NCBI GenBank assembly: GCA_011947345.1
Contig: JAAVTG010000001.1
Location: 248,001 to 312,000, forward strand
DNA from: Phytophthora quininea
Taxonomy: Eukaryota > Oomycota > Peronosporomycetes > Peronosporales > Peronosporaceae
Direction of reading: 5' to 3'
DNA length: 64,000 nt
Shown here one piece after another: positions 43,858 through 53,858 of this stretch. The position numbers and the translations under genes were made by a program. Under the pieces are notes generated by a model that searched no databases, was not told the DNA's origin, and was given only the letters and a program-made list of their open reading frames with translations. Within the stretch, counting starts at the first letter, position 1. Each line of letters opens with the position of its first letter.

Positions 43858-44339
43858 TCACCAACTGGCCAAGTTGCTGAGCTCACTGAACGTAAATGGA
43901 GCCTTCGTCACGGTCTGCTGCGGCTGGTTCGAGTCCGTTGACAGCCACGGAGACTGAGTCCATTGGTTTGACAGAGCCTGACTCCAATAATTCGACCGAG
44001 CCTGCGTCCACTGCGTTGCCGATGCCTGGGTGCATGGGGCTTGTGTCTACTGCGTCGACGGCGCTTGAGTTTGCTCGGCCGAAGGTACTTGGGTCTGCTC
44101 GGCCGACGGTGATTGAGTCTGCCGGTTTGAGGGCGACTGAGTGGCCGGTGATGGAGCCTCGGGCGCTGGCGTCGACTGCATCGTCGGGGTGTCCGCCGTC
44201 AGGATCTGCGTCGCTGGCGAAGGAGCAGCAGTTGTCGTCGCAGAAGACGTTCGAGACGATGAACGCGACGACTGGGTCGTAGACGTCTGCGTCGTCGATC
44301 CACCACCACCACCACTCCCAGAGAGCGAAGTGCAGTTAA
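43858..44339 (-). pseudogene. Orphan LPMO tail exon
   Basis: A minus-strand frame opens right after an intron-like acceptor (AAACAG before TTAACTGC) with VNCTSLSGSGGG, exactly where exon 3 of the AA17-like genes begins. It encodes a Thr/Gln/Ser/Pro tail with TADTPTMQSTPAPE, close to the tail of LPMO 6 (AADTPTMQSTPAPA), and ends APFTFSELSNLAS against APFTFSELNK in LPMO 6. No catalytic exons lie upstream in 44340-45030. It is the leftover of a duplicated copy of LPMO 6. Confidence 0.75.
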
Positions 44340-45030
44340 CTGTTTAGAAGTTACACTGAGTCGACAGATAAACACCATCAGCTTCGACAAACATGCCAAG
44401 CAAATTCGAAAAGGAGGCAGGGAACTTCGTAGGTAGATGTAGCGGATGTTGATGAAGCGTAGTGCTGTAGCGAGAAGAAGTCATCAGTGCCTACTATAGA
44501 GAGCTTGCTCTCTATCAGTATCAGTGGATCCGCTTGAGATTTTCTTGGAGAGGAGAACCGATGTTGCCCCAAGTTACATGCAAGTTATAAAGCAAAGCCC
44601 AGTGGCATTGCAGATCCATCGACAGAACGATAAGACCTTACATGCGATAGCAATATTATTATTTTTCGTCCGATATTCAAGGACTAATGCATTTATCCCC
44701 TTCAAACTACGAGACTTCGAAAGGTCAGTACGGGAACACGAAAGCGCGCGGCTGGACGATATCCACGTGGATATGGCGACCACATCGCGATTATGAATGT
44801 CGTAATCGCTACGGCAGCGGGCATGTCGTGCAACCCCACAAGAACATGCTTTTACGAAACTTGCAGCCTATCTACCGAGGACTTGGCTGAATTAACACGC
44901 ACCGCGATCTGCTCGTTCAACATTCTCTTGCTTGCATTTTGTTTAGAAAAACGAAGCGTGGGGCACTACTCAGCTGTATACATGGGCGCGAAAGGTGTTC
45001 GACGTTCCGACGCATCGACCACAAACACGC
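44340..45030. other. Intergenic, holds duplicated 3' flank
   Basis: No catalytic LPMO sequence and no other gene. 44755-45060 repeats, with much change, the stretch at 43655-43900 downstream of the orphan tail (for example GGTGTTCGACGTTCCGA at both places). Confidence 0.5.
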
Positions 45031-46132
45031 TCACTTGTTGAGCTCGCTGAATGTAAACGGCGCCTCCGTCTCAGTCTGCTGCTGGTTCGAATTCGGCGAT
45101 GGCGTTTGCTGCTGCTGGGGCGCCGGCGTCTGTTGGGTCGACGGTGCTTGGGTCCACTTGTTGGACGGAGCTTGCGTCCACTGCGTTGAGGGTGCCTGGG
45201 TCCATTGAGGCGATGGAGTTTGCTGAGGCGACGGAGTTTGGTTCTGCTGGGGAGACGGAGCTTGAGTGGATGGCTGCGTCGCAGGGGCTGGCGTCGATTG
45301 CATGGTTGGAGTATCCGCGGCTGGGGCCTCCGTCTGCTTGGTCTCAGCCTGTGTCTCCGACGAAGGTGCCTCCGTCTTCTTCGATGAAGACTTTTCAGAC
45401 GAGCTTGACGCCTGCGTCTGCGTCGTCGATCCGCCACTCCCAGAGAGCGGAACGCAGTTAACTGCGCAATAGGACATTGTGTTAATCAATCATCTGCCAA
45501 ACCAACTACAACTTCAACAAACGTACTGTAGCTCTGCCACTGCTCGTTCTGGAACGCCAGCCAGTACAGCGTCATGGTGCATTTGCCACTGCACGATGAG
45601 TAGTCCACAGGCATGTCCGACGTCTGCGTCGAGCCAACGTCACCACCTGGGTAATCAGCCTGGCAGTTGTCGCTGTGGAGCACCATCTTGTTGTTGATGT
45701 AGATCTCGCACGGGCCCTGAAGCAGAAACAACACTCGTTATCATCTCGGTTTGAACATTAAGAGTTTTGTTGAAACCATACCACGTGTGTGTAGCCGCCA
45801 CCGCCGTTGCCGAGCCACTTGGCCTTCCCGTCGGACGGAATCGGTTGCGCTGTTCCGTCCGCGAGGGTATTACCACAGACATCACTGCCGACCATATCTA
45901 GGATAACGTCCTTCACGCTCATGCCCTTCTCCTTGGCCATGGTCTTGAACTTGCCCACCTGGTCACCGCCAGACCCGATGTCCCAGTAGTTGTCGACGTT
46001 GGTCACCCAGCCTGGGTTGGGCGATCCTCCCTTCCACGTCGGCGGTGGTGACTTCAGGTAGCCGTGGGCATCTGAGCAAGCGTTGAGACTCGCCAAAATG
46101 ACGGCGGATAGTAGAGCGGTTCCTGCGAGCAT
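45031..46132 (-). CDS. LPMO AA17-like paralogue 6, three exons, intact
   Basis: Exons 45783-46132, 45527-45716 and 45031-45461. A signal peptide (MLAGTALLSAVILASLNACS) is followed by DAHGYLKSPPPTWKGG; His1 is kept. Core: NYWDIGSGGDQVGKFKTMAK, MVGSDVCGNTLADGTAQPIP, LGNGGGGYTHV, CEIYINNKMVLHSDNCQADY, VDYSSCSGKCTMTLYWLAFQ, then VNCVPLSGSGG. The tail is long and built of imperfect TQAPS/TPSPQQ repeats rich in Pro, Gln and Thr, ending FTFSELNK without the basic RRL end seen in paralogues 3 and 5. It sits alone between the orphan tail exon and hAT element B. Confidence 0.87.
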
Positions 46133-46354
46133 CGCGCTTTCGTGTTTTCTTTGGAGTTGAGCTGGCAAAATCGCGAATGAGGATGTCAAGCAAACGCACG
46201 GGGACACTTTGGGGCGTCGAACACCCGACAACACGAGCGCCTTGCATATGTATAGGCGTTACTTACCATCATCAAATCTGGTATTCGCTCATATCGTGCT
46301 ACAGTGATCCACCGAGACTTGCCAAGGTGAAGCGTGAACACCTCGGCGTATGAG

Positions 46355-47627
46355 CAGGCATGCTCTATCGGGGCATTATGCACATAACAACCCTGTTGAA
46401 ATTCTCCAGGAGTGCCCATTTTGCCGCTCGGATTCTGGGCTGTTGAAGGAGCCCTCCAGCCAACATTTGCTGTTACCCTACATACTCACCGACACGTTGG
46501 GAGTTGATACACGATGCATGCCACTTTGTGTTGAAGAACTACGTTCGTATTGGAATTGTCCAAGACGAAGAGGCCACTTATCGCTGGCGTTGACATTTGA
46601 AAGCGAAATGACGAAGGTACGCCAACTGTCGATTCAGCAAAGGTCTCTAAGCATTTGCAGTGGTGCTGCCTTCACTCAAGAGACCTATTCGACAAGATTG
46701 CCACGGGACACCACAATGTTCATACATGCCGTCAAGGAGCTGAAGTGGGTTTCGCTGGCATGGCTCTGGACCAATCAAACATCCACGAGCATCAAGGCGG
46801 CGAAGAGGCTTTGGAAGTTTCAGCGCATCTGGTGGACATGGTAGACGAAGATACCCCGAGTTCCCACAAGGATGAAGACATGCCACAACTCAATGAATTA
46901 AATGAACCGACTGAATCCCAGCAATCAACGAGTCAGCAAGACTTAGTGGAAGCTGTTACTACAGCTCAGACCGTGATGATCGACGGAATTACCGATATCA
47001 AGCTCGATATTGCAGCAGAAGCCCGCGATGCGCCTCCAACGAGGTCGATTGACATCGTGACGTGTACGGATGGAGCGTTCCGTCGTCTGCTGATCGCTCA
47101 TTCAGCAAAATTGCAAGAACACCTAGGTGAATCGGCAACCGAGGAGATCTGGAGCCAGCTCAAGAACCTGATCCACGAATACAAGCTAAAGCGTTATGTT
47201 TGCAGAAAGGTGAAGCATCAAGGTGATCTGTCGCTTGAAGACGCGTGGGCTAAAGTCGAACCTTGTGGTGAATTTGGAGCGCTCATCGAATTTGCTGTTG
47301 GTCTCGCAAGTATTGCTCCAGGAACCCATACTGCGGAAGGGGATTTCAGTACGCTAAACGGTGTAGCTGGTCCACAGGAGAACTGCTAGCGCGTCAATAC
47401 TTCGAAGTCATGGAGCTGGCGGACAGATTGGAGTCAAGCAAGAAGGTTATAGCACAACAGTGAGTTTCTGATCCAACAGAGCGTGCGTAGGCTAACCTCA
47501 CTTACATTTCCATGCGTAAGCTAGTGCCCTTTAGGGTTTTCTGGCAATTCAATACATTTCCTGTGCAATGCCCCCTTTGAACTCTGCCCATTTTACATCA
47601 AATCCCAGCCCCGTTTGAGCATGCCTG
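46355..47627 (+). mobile_element. hAT element B (1,273 bp), 8-bp target duplication with one mismatch
   Basis: It begins CAGGCATGCTCTATCGGGGC at 46355 and ends with the reverse complement of CAGGCATGCTCAAACGGGGC at 47627. Flanks are CGTATGAG (46347-46354) and CTTATGAG (47628-47635), 7 of 8 bases matching. The + strand frame 46655-47389 is close to that of element A (DMVDEDTPSSHKDEDMPQLN; IAPGTHTAEGDFSTLNG). Compared with A it lacks roughly 170 bp in the 5' third. It is non-autonomous and inserted independently of A, since the target sites differ. Confidence 0.88.
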
Positions 47628-47639
47628 CTTATGAGCCAC

Positions 47640-48380
47640 AACACGTTGCTGCACCGTAGAGGACCGCAACAACTCCACCGAATTGTGGACACGTGCAATA
47701 TGAACTTGAAAGAACAGTCACAACACTGGGTCACCGAGAGTTCGGCTAGTGCAGCTGTTCGCGCCCGCCTCACAATGCGACCAGCCAATCGCAGGAACAC
47801 GAATGAGTTGTTTGGTTAACCTGGACGATAACTCCATTTCGGAGTGGCAGGCTCACTTGCGACTTGCCATTGCAAGGCACCGCTATCAGGCGATTGTCTT
47901 CACTGTTTTGCTCTTGGATTTTCGTGCTCTACCATCAAAAGAGCCGAATATTTCATCGTATGCTACCACACTCGGGAGCAGGAGGAATGCAGGAGTCGGA
48001 AACACAAAATTCACCACCGATATTTGGGACCAAGCTAAGCAGCTCATTGCCAACAGGAGCAACTGCGCGATTTTCCAAAACCTACGATCGCAAGATTGGT
48101 GATTCTTCAGCAAGTCCCGGAGTTGATGCACCATCCGATGGAAGACCTGGGGTGTCCTCGACAAAGGATTCATGAAACCTTGTCCAGTGTGATTTCTCTT
48201 CGTGGATATCTACTGCCGGTAATTCATGATGTGATAGTACGAATGTGCTTCGGAGACCTCACAGTCGGCTCACGACTATACTTCCTCAGAGAACTAAATC
48301 CTACCATCCAAAACTGCGTTCGTCCGGAATGCCAGGAGATCGAAACGGTAGAACACTGTTTTTCACATGCCCTTCATTAG
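47640..48380 (+). mobile_element. LINE-like remnant, reverse-transcriptase C-terminal region
   Basis: Around 48190-48375 the + strand encodes LPVIHDVIVRMCFGDLTVGS, RLYFLRELNPTI and CVRPECQEIETVEHCF. This matches the zinc-binding segment that follows the reverse transcriptase in many LINEs (short helix, R-x-x-F, C-x-x-C-x-x-x-E-T-x-x-H-x-F). Further left (47820-48100) a frame with LAIARHRYQAIVFTVLLLDF may be more of the same element. No intact RT core is visible, so it is a dead 3' fragment. Confidence 0.5.
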
Positions 48381-48493
48381 AACTGTAATAGACCTGGTGG
48401 CAGCGATGCGTCTGAACGACAATCAATAATTGTTGCGACTTGGGGGCGACCGATGGTAAAGGTCACGTTGGGTTTGAGCGACGAGATCAGGCA

Positions 48494-48631
48494 GTCTCGA
48501 ATCGGCAGCGACGAGGACAAGTCTCGAATCGGCGGCGACGAGGACAAGTCTCGAATCGGCGGCGACGAGAACAAGTGTCGAATGCGCAGCAACGTGAGCA
48601 AGTAGTCTCGAATCGGCAGTGACAAAGGCAA
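48494..48631 (+). repeat. 27-bp tandem repeat, about five units
   Basis: Units start at 48494, 48521, 48548 and 48575 (exactly 27 bp apart) and a fifth, with a 3-bp insertion, at 48605. The unit begins GTCTCGAATCGGC and ends ACGAGGACAA. Later units are more changed. No open reading frame of note uses it. Confidence 0.8.
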
Positions 48632-48639
48632 GCAGCAGA

Positions 48640-49756
48640 AGGTGACGACAGAAGTGCGGCAACCGACGACAGCAAGCAGAAGTTGTCGGTGGACATCGGA
48701 TGTAAGGACTCGGTGGACGTCTGACGGAAGCAGCAGTTGGAAGCCAACAGTGAACGACGGTGGTAGTCTCGACGGTGGACGCTGAAGCGGGAACAGTCGA
48801 CCGACCCGTGACCGGCGTTGCGGCAATTGATACTGTCAAGGACTGCAAGGTGACGTGCAGGCAGGAAGGACGGTTGGTGTTGTTGATGCCAGCGGTGGCT
48901 GTGCAGAACGGTGCTAGCGTGGACCGAACGAACGGGAGGGGGCCAGTGTGTCTTCGAGTCTCCGCACTGCGATGAAAGGGGCCAGTGTGTTCCAAGTGGT
49001 AAGGACAGGCGTGCAGGAGTTCGCTTCGCGAGGTGCCAAGGGCTGCAAGGTTGAGAGCAGGCAGGGCAGTTGTTGTCGAGGAAGAATAATAAATAGGTGG
49101 CAGTGTCGGCCAGGGCACGCACCGGCACAGGGAGCCCAGTTGGTTCTCTGTCGGCCAGTAGTTGTTAACGGTGTTGAAGTTAGTGACGGACGGCCCATCG
49201 GATCCAACGCAGGGTCAGCACACGAGCCAGCGGCTACTCCAGGAACGGGAGGACCTCAAGAGTTCGTTACAGAACCAATGTGGAGCGAACTATGGAGCCG
49301 GTGGTCGAGGTTCTTTTGCGTCGACCTAAGCTGGAGGTTGCTACTCTTCCCAAGATTGCAAGACCTCTGCAGGAACTGGAGAAGTGAGCACAAAGAACTA
49401 ATACATCTATGGAGGATCTACACAGCGATAGCCTTTCACGCAACAGGGCCGCTCAGGAACGACATTCATTTCCAGGAAACAACAGCTGAAGTGCCAAGTA
49501 TTCTCAATCTGCTGAACTCGTTCAAGATGCACTACCAATCCCTCTACCAACACGCATATGAGCTTCATTTCAACCGCGCTACTGTGGTCCGCGTGCTGCA
49601 AAAACTTGGGTTTGATCCGCCAGAAAATAATATCCCGGAACCGATGCACCACATGTGGACGACACGAACGTAACTCTCACGGATAGATAGCTTATCACCT
49701 TAAGACGAGAAATCCGCTAAACAGTTCATCAATTCAATTTCCTCCTCTAGAGAAAT
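48640..49756 (+). other. Repeat-like region with an unrecognised ORF
   Basis: A + strand frame 48948-49673 is open for about 240 codons and ends HMWTTRT, but has no signal peptide or recognised domain. Its last ~60 codons (YQSLYQHAYELHFNRATVVR, then LGFDPPENN) resemble, in both orientations, the foldback element just downstream. I read it as transposon-derived, possibly a gag-like fragment. TGGTGGCAGCG at 48389 and GGTGGCAGTG at 49096 look like primer-binding-site style sequences, but I cannot define long terminal repeats. Confidence 0.3.
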
Positions 49757-50113
49757 TGCATTCGTGTCTTTTGGCGGTTCGAAACCCAATTGACGTATTA
49801 TCTACAGTATTGCCGATTCGTCGTAATGGAGTTCAGCTGCGTGTTAGTAGATAAATTCACAACGCATTTTGAAGGAACTCATCATTCGTGGAATGCTTGG
49901 CGTTTCAGTTTGGTCCCCCTATACAGAATGTCATTTCGTAGTCTCCATGTTGCATGGAAGATGATTGCCGTGTATACTCTCCATCGAACAGGGATGATAA
50001 GTTCCTTCTACATTGCCAATTTACCTACAAACATGCTGCTGAACTCCATTATCAGTGTCGATAACACGTCAATTGGGCTTCGAACCGCCGAAGGACTCAA
50101 GTGCAATCGCTAA
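49757..50113. repeat. Foldback (palindromic) element, ~357 bp
   Basis: The left arm, with GGCGGTTCGAAACCCAATTG near 49770, matches the right arm's reverse complement GGCGGTTCGAAGCCCAATTG near 50090, and the pairing continues inwards through AATGGAGTTCAGC for about 100 bp on each side. The arms are ~80-85% alike by eye. The single strand could fold into one long hairpin. No target duplication is certain. Confidence 0.65.
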
Positions 50114-51073
50114 CACGGCATCTGGATTCCTTAACGGTAGATCTGAAGCTACGAAGTAAATCTGCTTAGACAAGAAATCCTTGCATTCTTTAATCCACTC
50201 GTTTACTACTACTACTTAAAAATTGCGGAAGTACTAGCTTACTTGGTCATGTGAAGACGATATTTGGACTCTTTATCCATAACATTGGTACTCCAACCAA
50301 ACGTTAGTAGTTTCGTGATGGAATGCTGAAGGTAATAATCCTAGATTTGATGTTTCGACAAAGATCGTTGCTTTGTCTTTGAGCTTCATGGCTTTCCGAA
50401 GCAACTGCGATAAAAAGTTACTATCAAAGCAATGAACCGAAGAATGTGAGGCCATTCGTGCACCGCACCTCTAATTCACAAAGTTTCGGTATGTTGATTT
50501 TCAGATAAACGTTGATACAGCTTGATGGATAGAAGCAGCTAGTTTTCTACTGTATGCAGCAGGAAGAAGCAAGTGAAAAGTGTTATTATCATTGATAATA
50601 GTAAAATATTTGTTCAGGACGTTCCTTCGACATAGTGCAGCACAATGCAGCAAGTGCGCCACAAGAGCTTGCAGCGGAAAGGGTCACGAGATGACCGCGA
50701 CAGAACTTCATCGTAAAACAAACTCAAAGCTTTTATTTTAGTGTCTCTCAGCAGCGCAAGCCTAGTCCGTTGGGTACAGTAGTAGTTCAAGACTCTGCAG
50801 AAACATCGGAGTTTGCTTTGAAAAGACTGAAAGTATCGTTTCTTGGCTCGATGTACATGTATATGAACTCCTCGCATTCTACCAATGACTTGTGGGCTTT
50901 CCTGCGTGTTCCAGAGACCTCACGGCCGAACCAGCCCACCTCAACGGGCTTTACAGCCCCTAGATAAGTTTCACCGGGATTCGTCAACTTGCTCAATCAC
51001 ACCTGTTCCGAGCTTTAATTTGTACAAGGAGATAGACTCGAACCTCAAGGCCGTGGCAGCCAGTCGTCGCCCA
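50114..51073. other. AT-rich region without a gene
   Basis: About 960 bp; only short unsupported open frames, and no repeat that I can define. Confidence 0.5.
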
Positions 51074-51291
51074 TCTTAGACTACTACTAGAGACTTGCTG
51101 TCTGTCCGTTTGTCTGTCAGTCTGTCGGTCGGTCCGTCGCCGAGTTTCGATGGACAAGATCCGGCGCTGCCATTGGCTGCCGAGCGCCAGCGACGGCGGC
51201 GCCCATTCGCCAAAAGAGTTTCGGCCAATCGCTGCCGAGCGGAGCGAAGGCGGCCCGAGAAAGTGGACCACACCAATTCGTACTTTACTGG

Positions 51292-51333
51292 AATAGTAGG
51301 GTGGTCCACACCAATAGTAGGGTGGTCCACACC
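51292..51333 (+). repeat. 21-bp direct repeat, two units
   Basis: AATAGTAGGGTGGTCCACACC occurs at 51292 and 51313, and a related inverted GTGGACCACACCAA lies at 51263. GGTCCACACC-type sequences could be ends of a short nested element. No further support. Confidence 0.7.
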
Positions 51334-51404
51334 AAACGTACTTAATGTAGAGGTCGATAGTAGCCCCCTCCTCCTCCCCTCAACCAACACCAAAGCCAAA
51401 CGCG

Positions 51405-51794
51405 ATGGAGCGTGGGAACGTTACCTGCGCTCGCTGCTCTGCCGAGGTGACGTGTGCGCCGCTCGACCTCGATGGCCTGGGCCACCAGTGCCTCCGCTGC
51501 GTTTGCTGCGAGGAGCTCCTCGAGTGGGATGCCTTCGAGAGGCCACGCGCCAGGAGCGCGTCGCGGCGGTGTCGGGCGAGCGACGGCCAGCGCAGCTTCT
51601 GGCACAGCACCGCAGCCGGGCAGCCGCTGCCACGGTTGGACCGGCGGCAGGAGACCATGGCCCTGGTGGCGGTCACCACCGACGCTGCCGCCGCCACTAC
51701 CACCTCGCGAAGCTCGCCACCGTCGTCGACGCCGCCGAGTCCGCCAGCGACAGACCGCGCGTCGCCGTCGCTACCGCCAGGGACAGGCCATTGA
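51405..51794 (+). CDS. Cys-rich LIM-like ORF, possibly a captured gene fragment
   Basis: 129 residues from ATG 51405. The N-terminus MERGNVTCARCSAEVTC, then GLGHQCLRCVCCEELLEW, resembles the first half of a LIM zinc-binding domain: C-x2-C, about 15 residues, His, then C-x2-C-x2-C. The spacing of the His is one residue short of the consensus. The rest is Ser/Thr/Pro/Ala-rich and shows no domain. It lies inside the Helitron, which suggests capture of a host exon. It may not be expressed. Confidence 0.35.
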   Translation: MERGNVTCARCSAEVTCAPLDLDGLGHQCLRCVCCEELLEWDAFERPRARSASRRCRASDGQRSFWHSTAAGQPLPRLDRRQETMALVAVTTDAAAATTTSRSSPPSSTPPSPPATDRASPSLPPGTGH

Positions 51795-51959
51795 CTGTTA
51801 ATAGACTCCGCGAATACATTTGTTTTCATTTCAGCCAAGTCGGTTAAATTTGTGTTATATTGCGTATTGATACAAAAACGAAGGTAAAACGGGCAACAGC
51901 GTAACGTTCGGATAGGACCGTGATGACGATCGTGGTCGTACCAGGTGATAGTCGTCCGT

Positions 51960-52874
51960 TGGCCTACCCGCGCGAGAAGCCAAGCGACGAGGATATCCTC
52001 TCTTTCTCTGATTTTGTGCTTGCCTTTGGAGAGGGTCCACATGAAAACGTGCTGATCTTGGCAATGACTACATCAAGATTCCTGCTGATATGCTGATCCC
52101 GAATCCTCCTGTAGAAGACGACGAGGACGAGGAAATAGCTCCAGGGGCAATACCAAGGGGTATGACCCGCATCATTGACGCAATGTATGCCGACGTTGCG
52201 AATCCGGAGGTTGCGAGTGATGATTATTTTGCCAGTCGGACGATTTTGACGACTACGAACGAGACGGTACGGAGAATCAACCAGGCAGTCGCAGCTCGAC
52301 TTCCGGAGACAGCGCGGGAGCGTTTGTCGGTGGACTTGGTGGAGGAGGATGACGGAACGTTTTTCGAGCAGGAGTTCCTCCACTCGGTGAACATGAACGG
52401 GATTCCACCTCACAGACTACTGCTCAAGAAGGGCATCCCCATCATGATGATGAGAAATCTGAACCCGGATCTTGGACTGTGCAACGGAACGCGTCTGCGA
52501 ATCGTCGACTTGAAGGACCACGTCATTAGAGCAGCAATTATGACTAGAGAACGAACAGGCCAAGAAGCACTCATCCCGAGAATTATGTTCGTGAGCGACG
52601 ACGACAGCTCCGATTTCCCCTTCCGGCTACGACGAAAGCAGTTCCCTGTGCAACCAGCATTCGCCATGACGATTAACAAGGCCCAAGGTCAGACGGTGTT
52701 AAACTTGGGGTTGTACTTGGCTTCCCGTGCTTTTCCCATGACCAGTTGTATGTGGCGTTGTCTCGCGTGACCTCCCGAAGCAAGTTCAAGGCGTTGATTG
52801 AGTATCCAGAGATCGTAGACCCGGACGGAGGAGTGTACACGAGAAACATCGTGTACATGCAGATTTTTGATTAG
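51960..52874 (+). pseudogene. Helitron PIF1-like helicase, C-terminal fragment
   Basis: Reading frames in order: an FSDFVLAFGEGPHENV segment, then a shift to IPADMLIPNP, then a long frame with RTILTTTNETVRRINQAVAA, GIPPHRLLLKKGIPIMMMRN, LCNGTRLRIVDL and FAMTINKAQGQTVLNLGLYL. A last shift at the TTTT run near 52731-52734 leads to QLYVALSRVTSR (helicase motif VI) and the stop at 52874. This is the typical end of a Helitron RepHel protein. The frame slips and absent N-terminal half make it non-functional. Confidence 0.8.
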
Positions 52875-53120
52875 GAGTCGAGGTGCATTTCTAGGCTAGA
52901 TGTAGTAGCTTGCCACTGCGAACTAGAACCTAGCTTTATTTCGGACAAAAGGCACTTGGCAGCTTTCATGAAACATTTTATACGCCTGTATTATTTAGAT
53001 TGCACTACTTAGTAGTTCGTGTAAAAATAAATCATCCCGCCGGAGCGTAGCAGAGGCGGGCAGTCCACACAGCTACATCCAACCATAACCCACCGCCGCG
53101 TAGCGGCGGCGCTCGGCTAG

Positions 53121-53858
53121 TAAAGATACAGCATGACACCAGGAGGTACGGGCAACAGACCAGGACGCTGCTTATCAAAAGGCGACTCAATGCCATACAA
53201 CTGCACTGGCATCCGGAGAAAACATTGGGAATGGATCAGCACATGGTTAAGGCAGAAGCACCATCACCATTGTCAGAACTGTGTTCGTCATGGTTCAAGC
53301 AGCGCCCAGCATCACTGCTTTGAACCGTACGCCACACCGAACACATCGACTTGACTGGGAAAGCAGCGAGAGCTCCTTCTGGTTCTGAATCTTCCATGCC
53401 CAGGACGGTTGATTTGTTGCCCGAGAGGATTGCCGCAGACGGCAGCTCAGACGGCAGCCAAAAATTGGGCGCTTTCTTGGATCACATGTGTCCCCGTCAA
53501 CACGGATGTGTCGTGGCAGCCAATTCGAGCAGCGAGAATGCGGTGGAGCGGTGCTGCTACGGTTTACATGTTAGCCCTGTGTGCTTTGGTGGGCCCACAT
53601 TGGACTTCGAAGGACTTGCGAAGGGTGTGGAGTTTTTGTTGTTGATCTGTTCGTCAAGCTCCCACGACCAAGTCAAGAATACGGTAGCGATCAGGTCGGG
53701 AAACGTTTGGGTGTCCCGATCCGAGAATTATCTGGGGATCGGGAGAACTGCTCTTTGCGCAGCAGCATGTCCACTGGCAGTGACAGGAAGCCACGCCGTT
53801 GCCACTCCGCAATTTGCCCCGCTTCATTGAGGCCAACAGCATAGACAGACAATACAGA
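53121..53858. other. Region between the Helitron and the secreted cluster
   Basis: Open frames on both strands are short or are antisense to the next gene. No motif recognised; the last part is the 5' region of the repeat-rich secreted protein. Confidence 0.4.

Larger units (their letters stand above)
51074..53120 (+). mobile_element. Truncated Helitron
   Basis: The 3' end is typical: a GC stem (CCGCCGC 53093-53099 / GCGGCGG 53103-53109 with loop GTA), then seven bases, then CTAG at 53117-53120 followed by T. The proposed 5' end is TCTTAGACTACTACTAG at 51074, preceded by A; Helitrons start with TC after A, and similar TCTCTACTA starts are common, but this end is less certain. Inside are the C-terminal part of a PIF1-like helicase (51960-52874) and an unrelated Cys-rich ORF (51405-51794). 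The Rep/HUH domain and helicase motif I are missing, so it cannot move by itself. Confidence 0.65.

Noticed and set aside
44141..44347. + strand ORF over the orphan LPMO tail
   Set aside because: Antisense; the minus frame matches the tail of LPMO 6 and starts at a splice acceptor.
48494..48631. Regularly spaced short repeats, considered as a CRISPR array
   Set aside because: Contiguous tandem units with no spacers, in a eukaryotic genome.
49772..49786. GGTTCGAAACC, matching a tRNA B box (also GGTTCGAGTCC near 43928)
   Set aside because: No A box or cloverleaf around either; the first lies in the foldback arm, the second in LPMO tail DNA.
51093..51140. Degenerate CTGT/CGGT-rich microsatellite
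   Set aside because: Low-complexity sequence near the proposed Helitron start; no structure beyond that.
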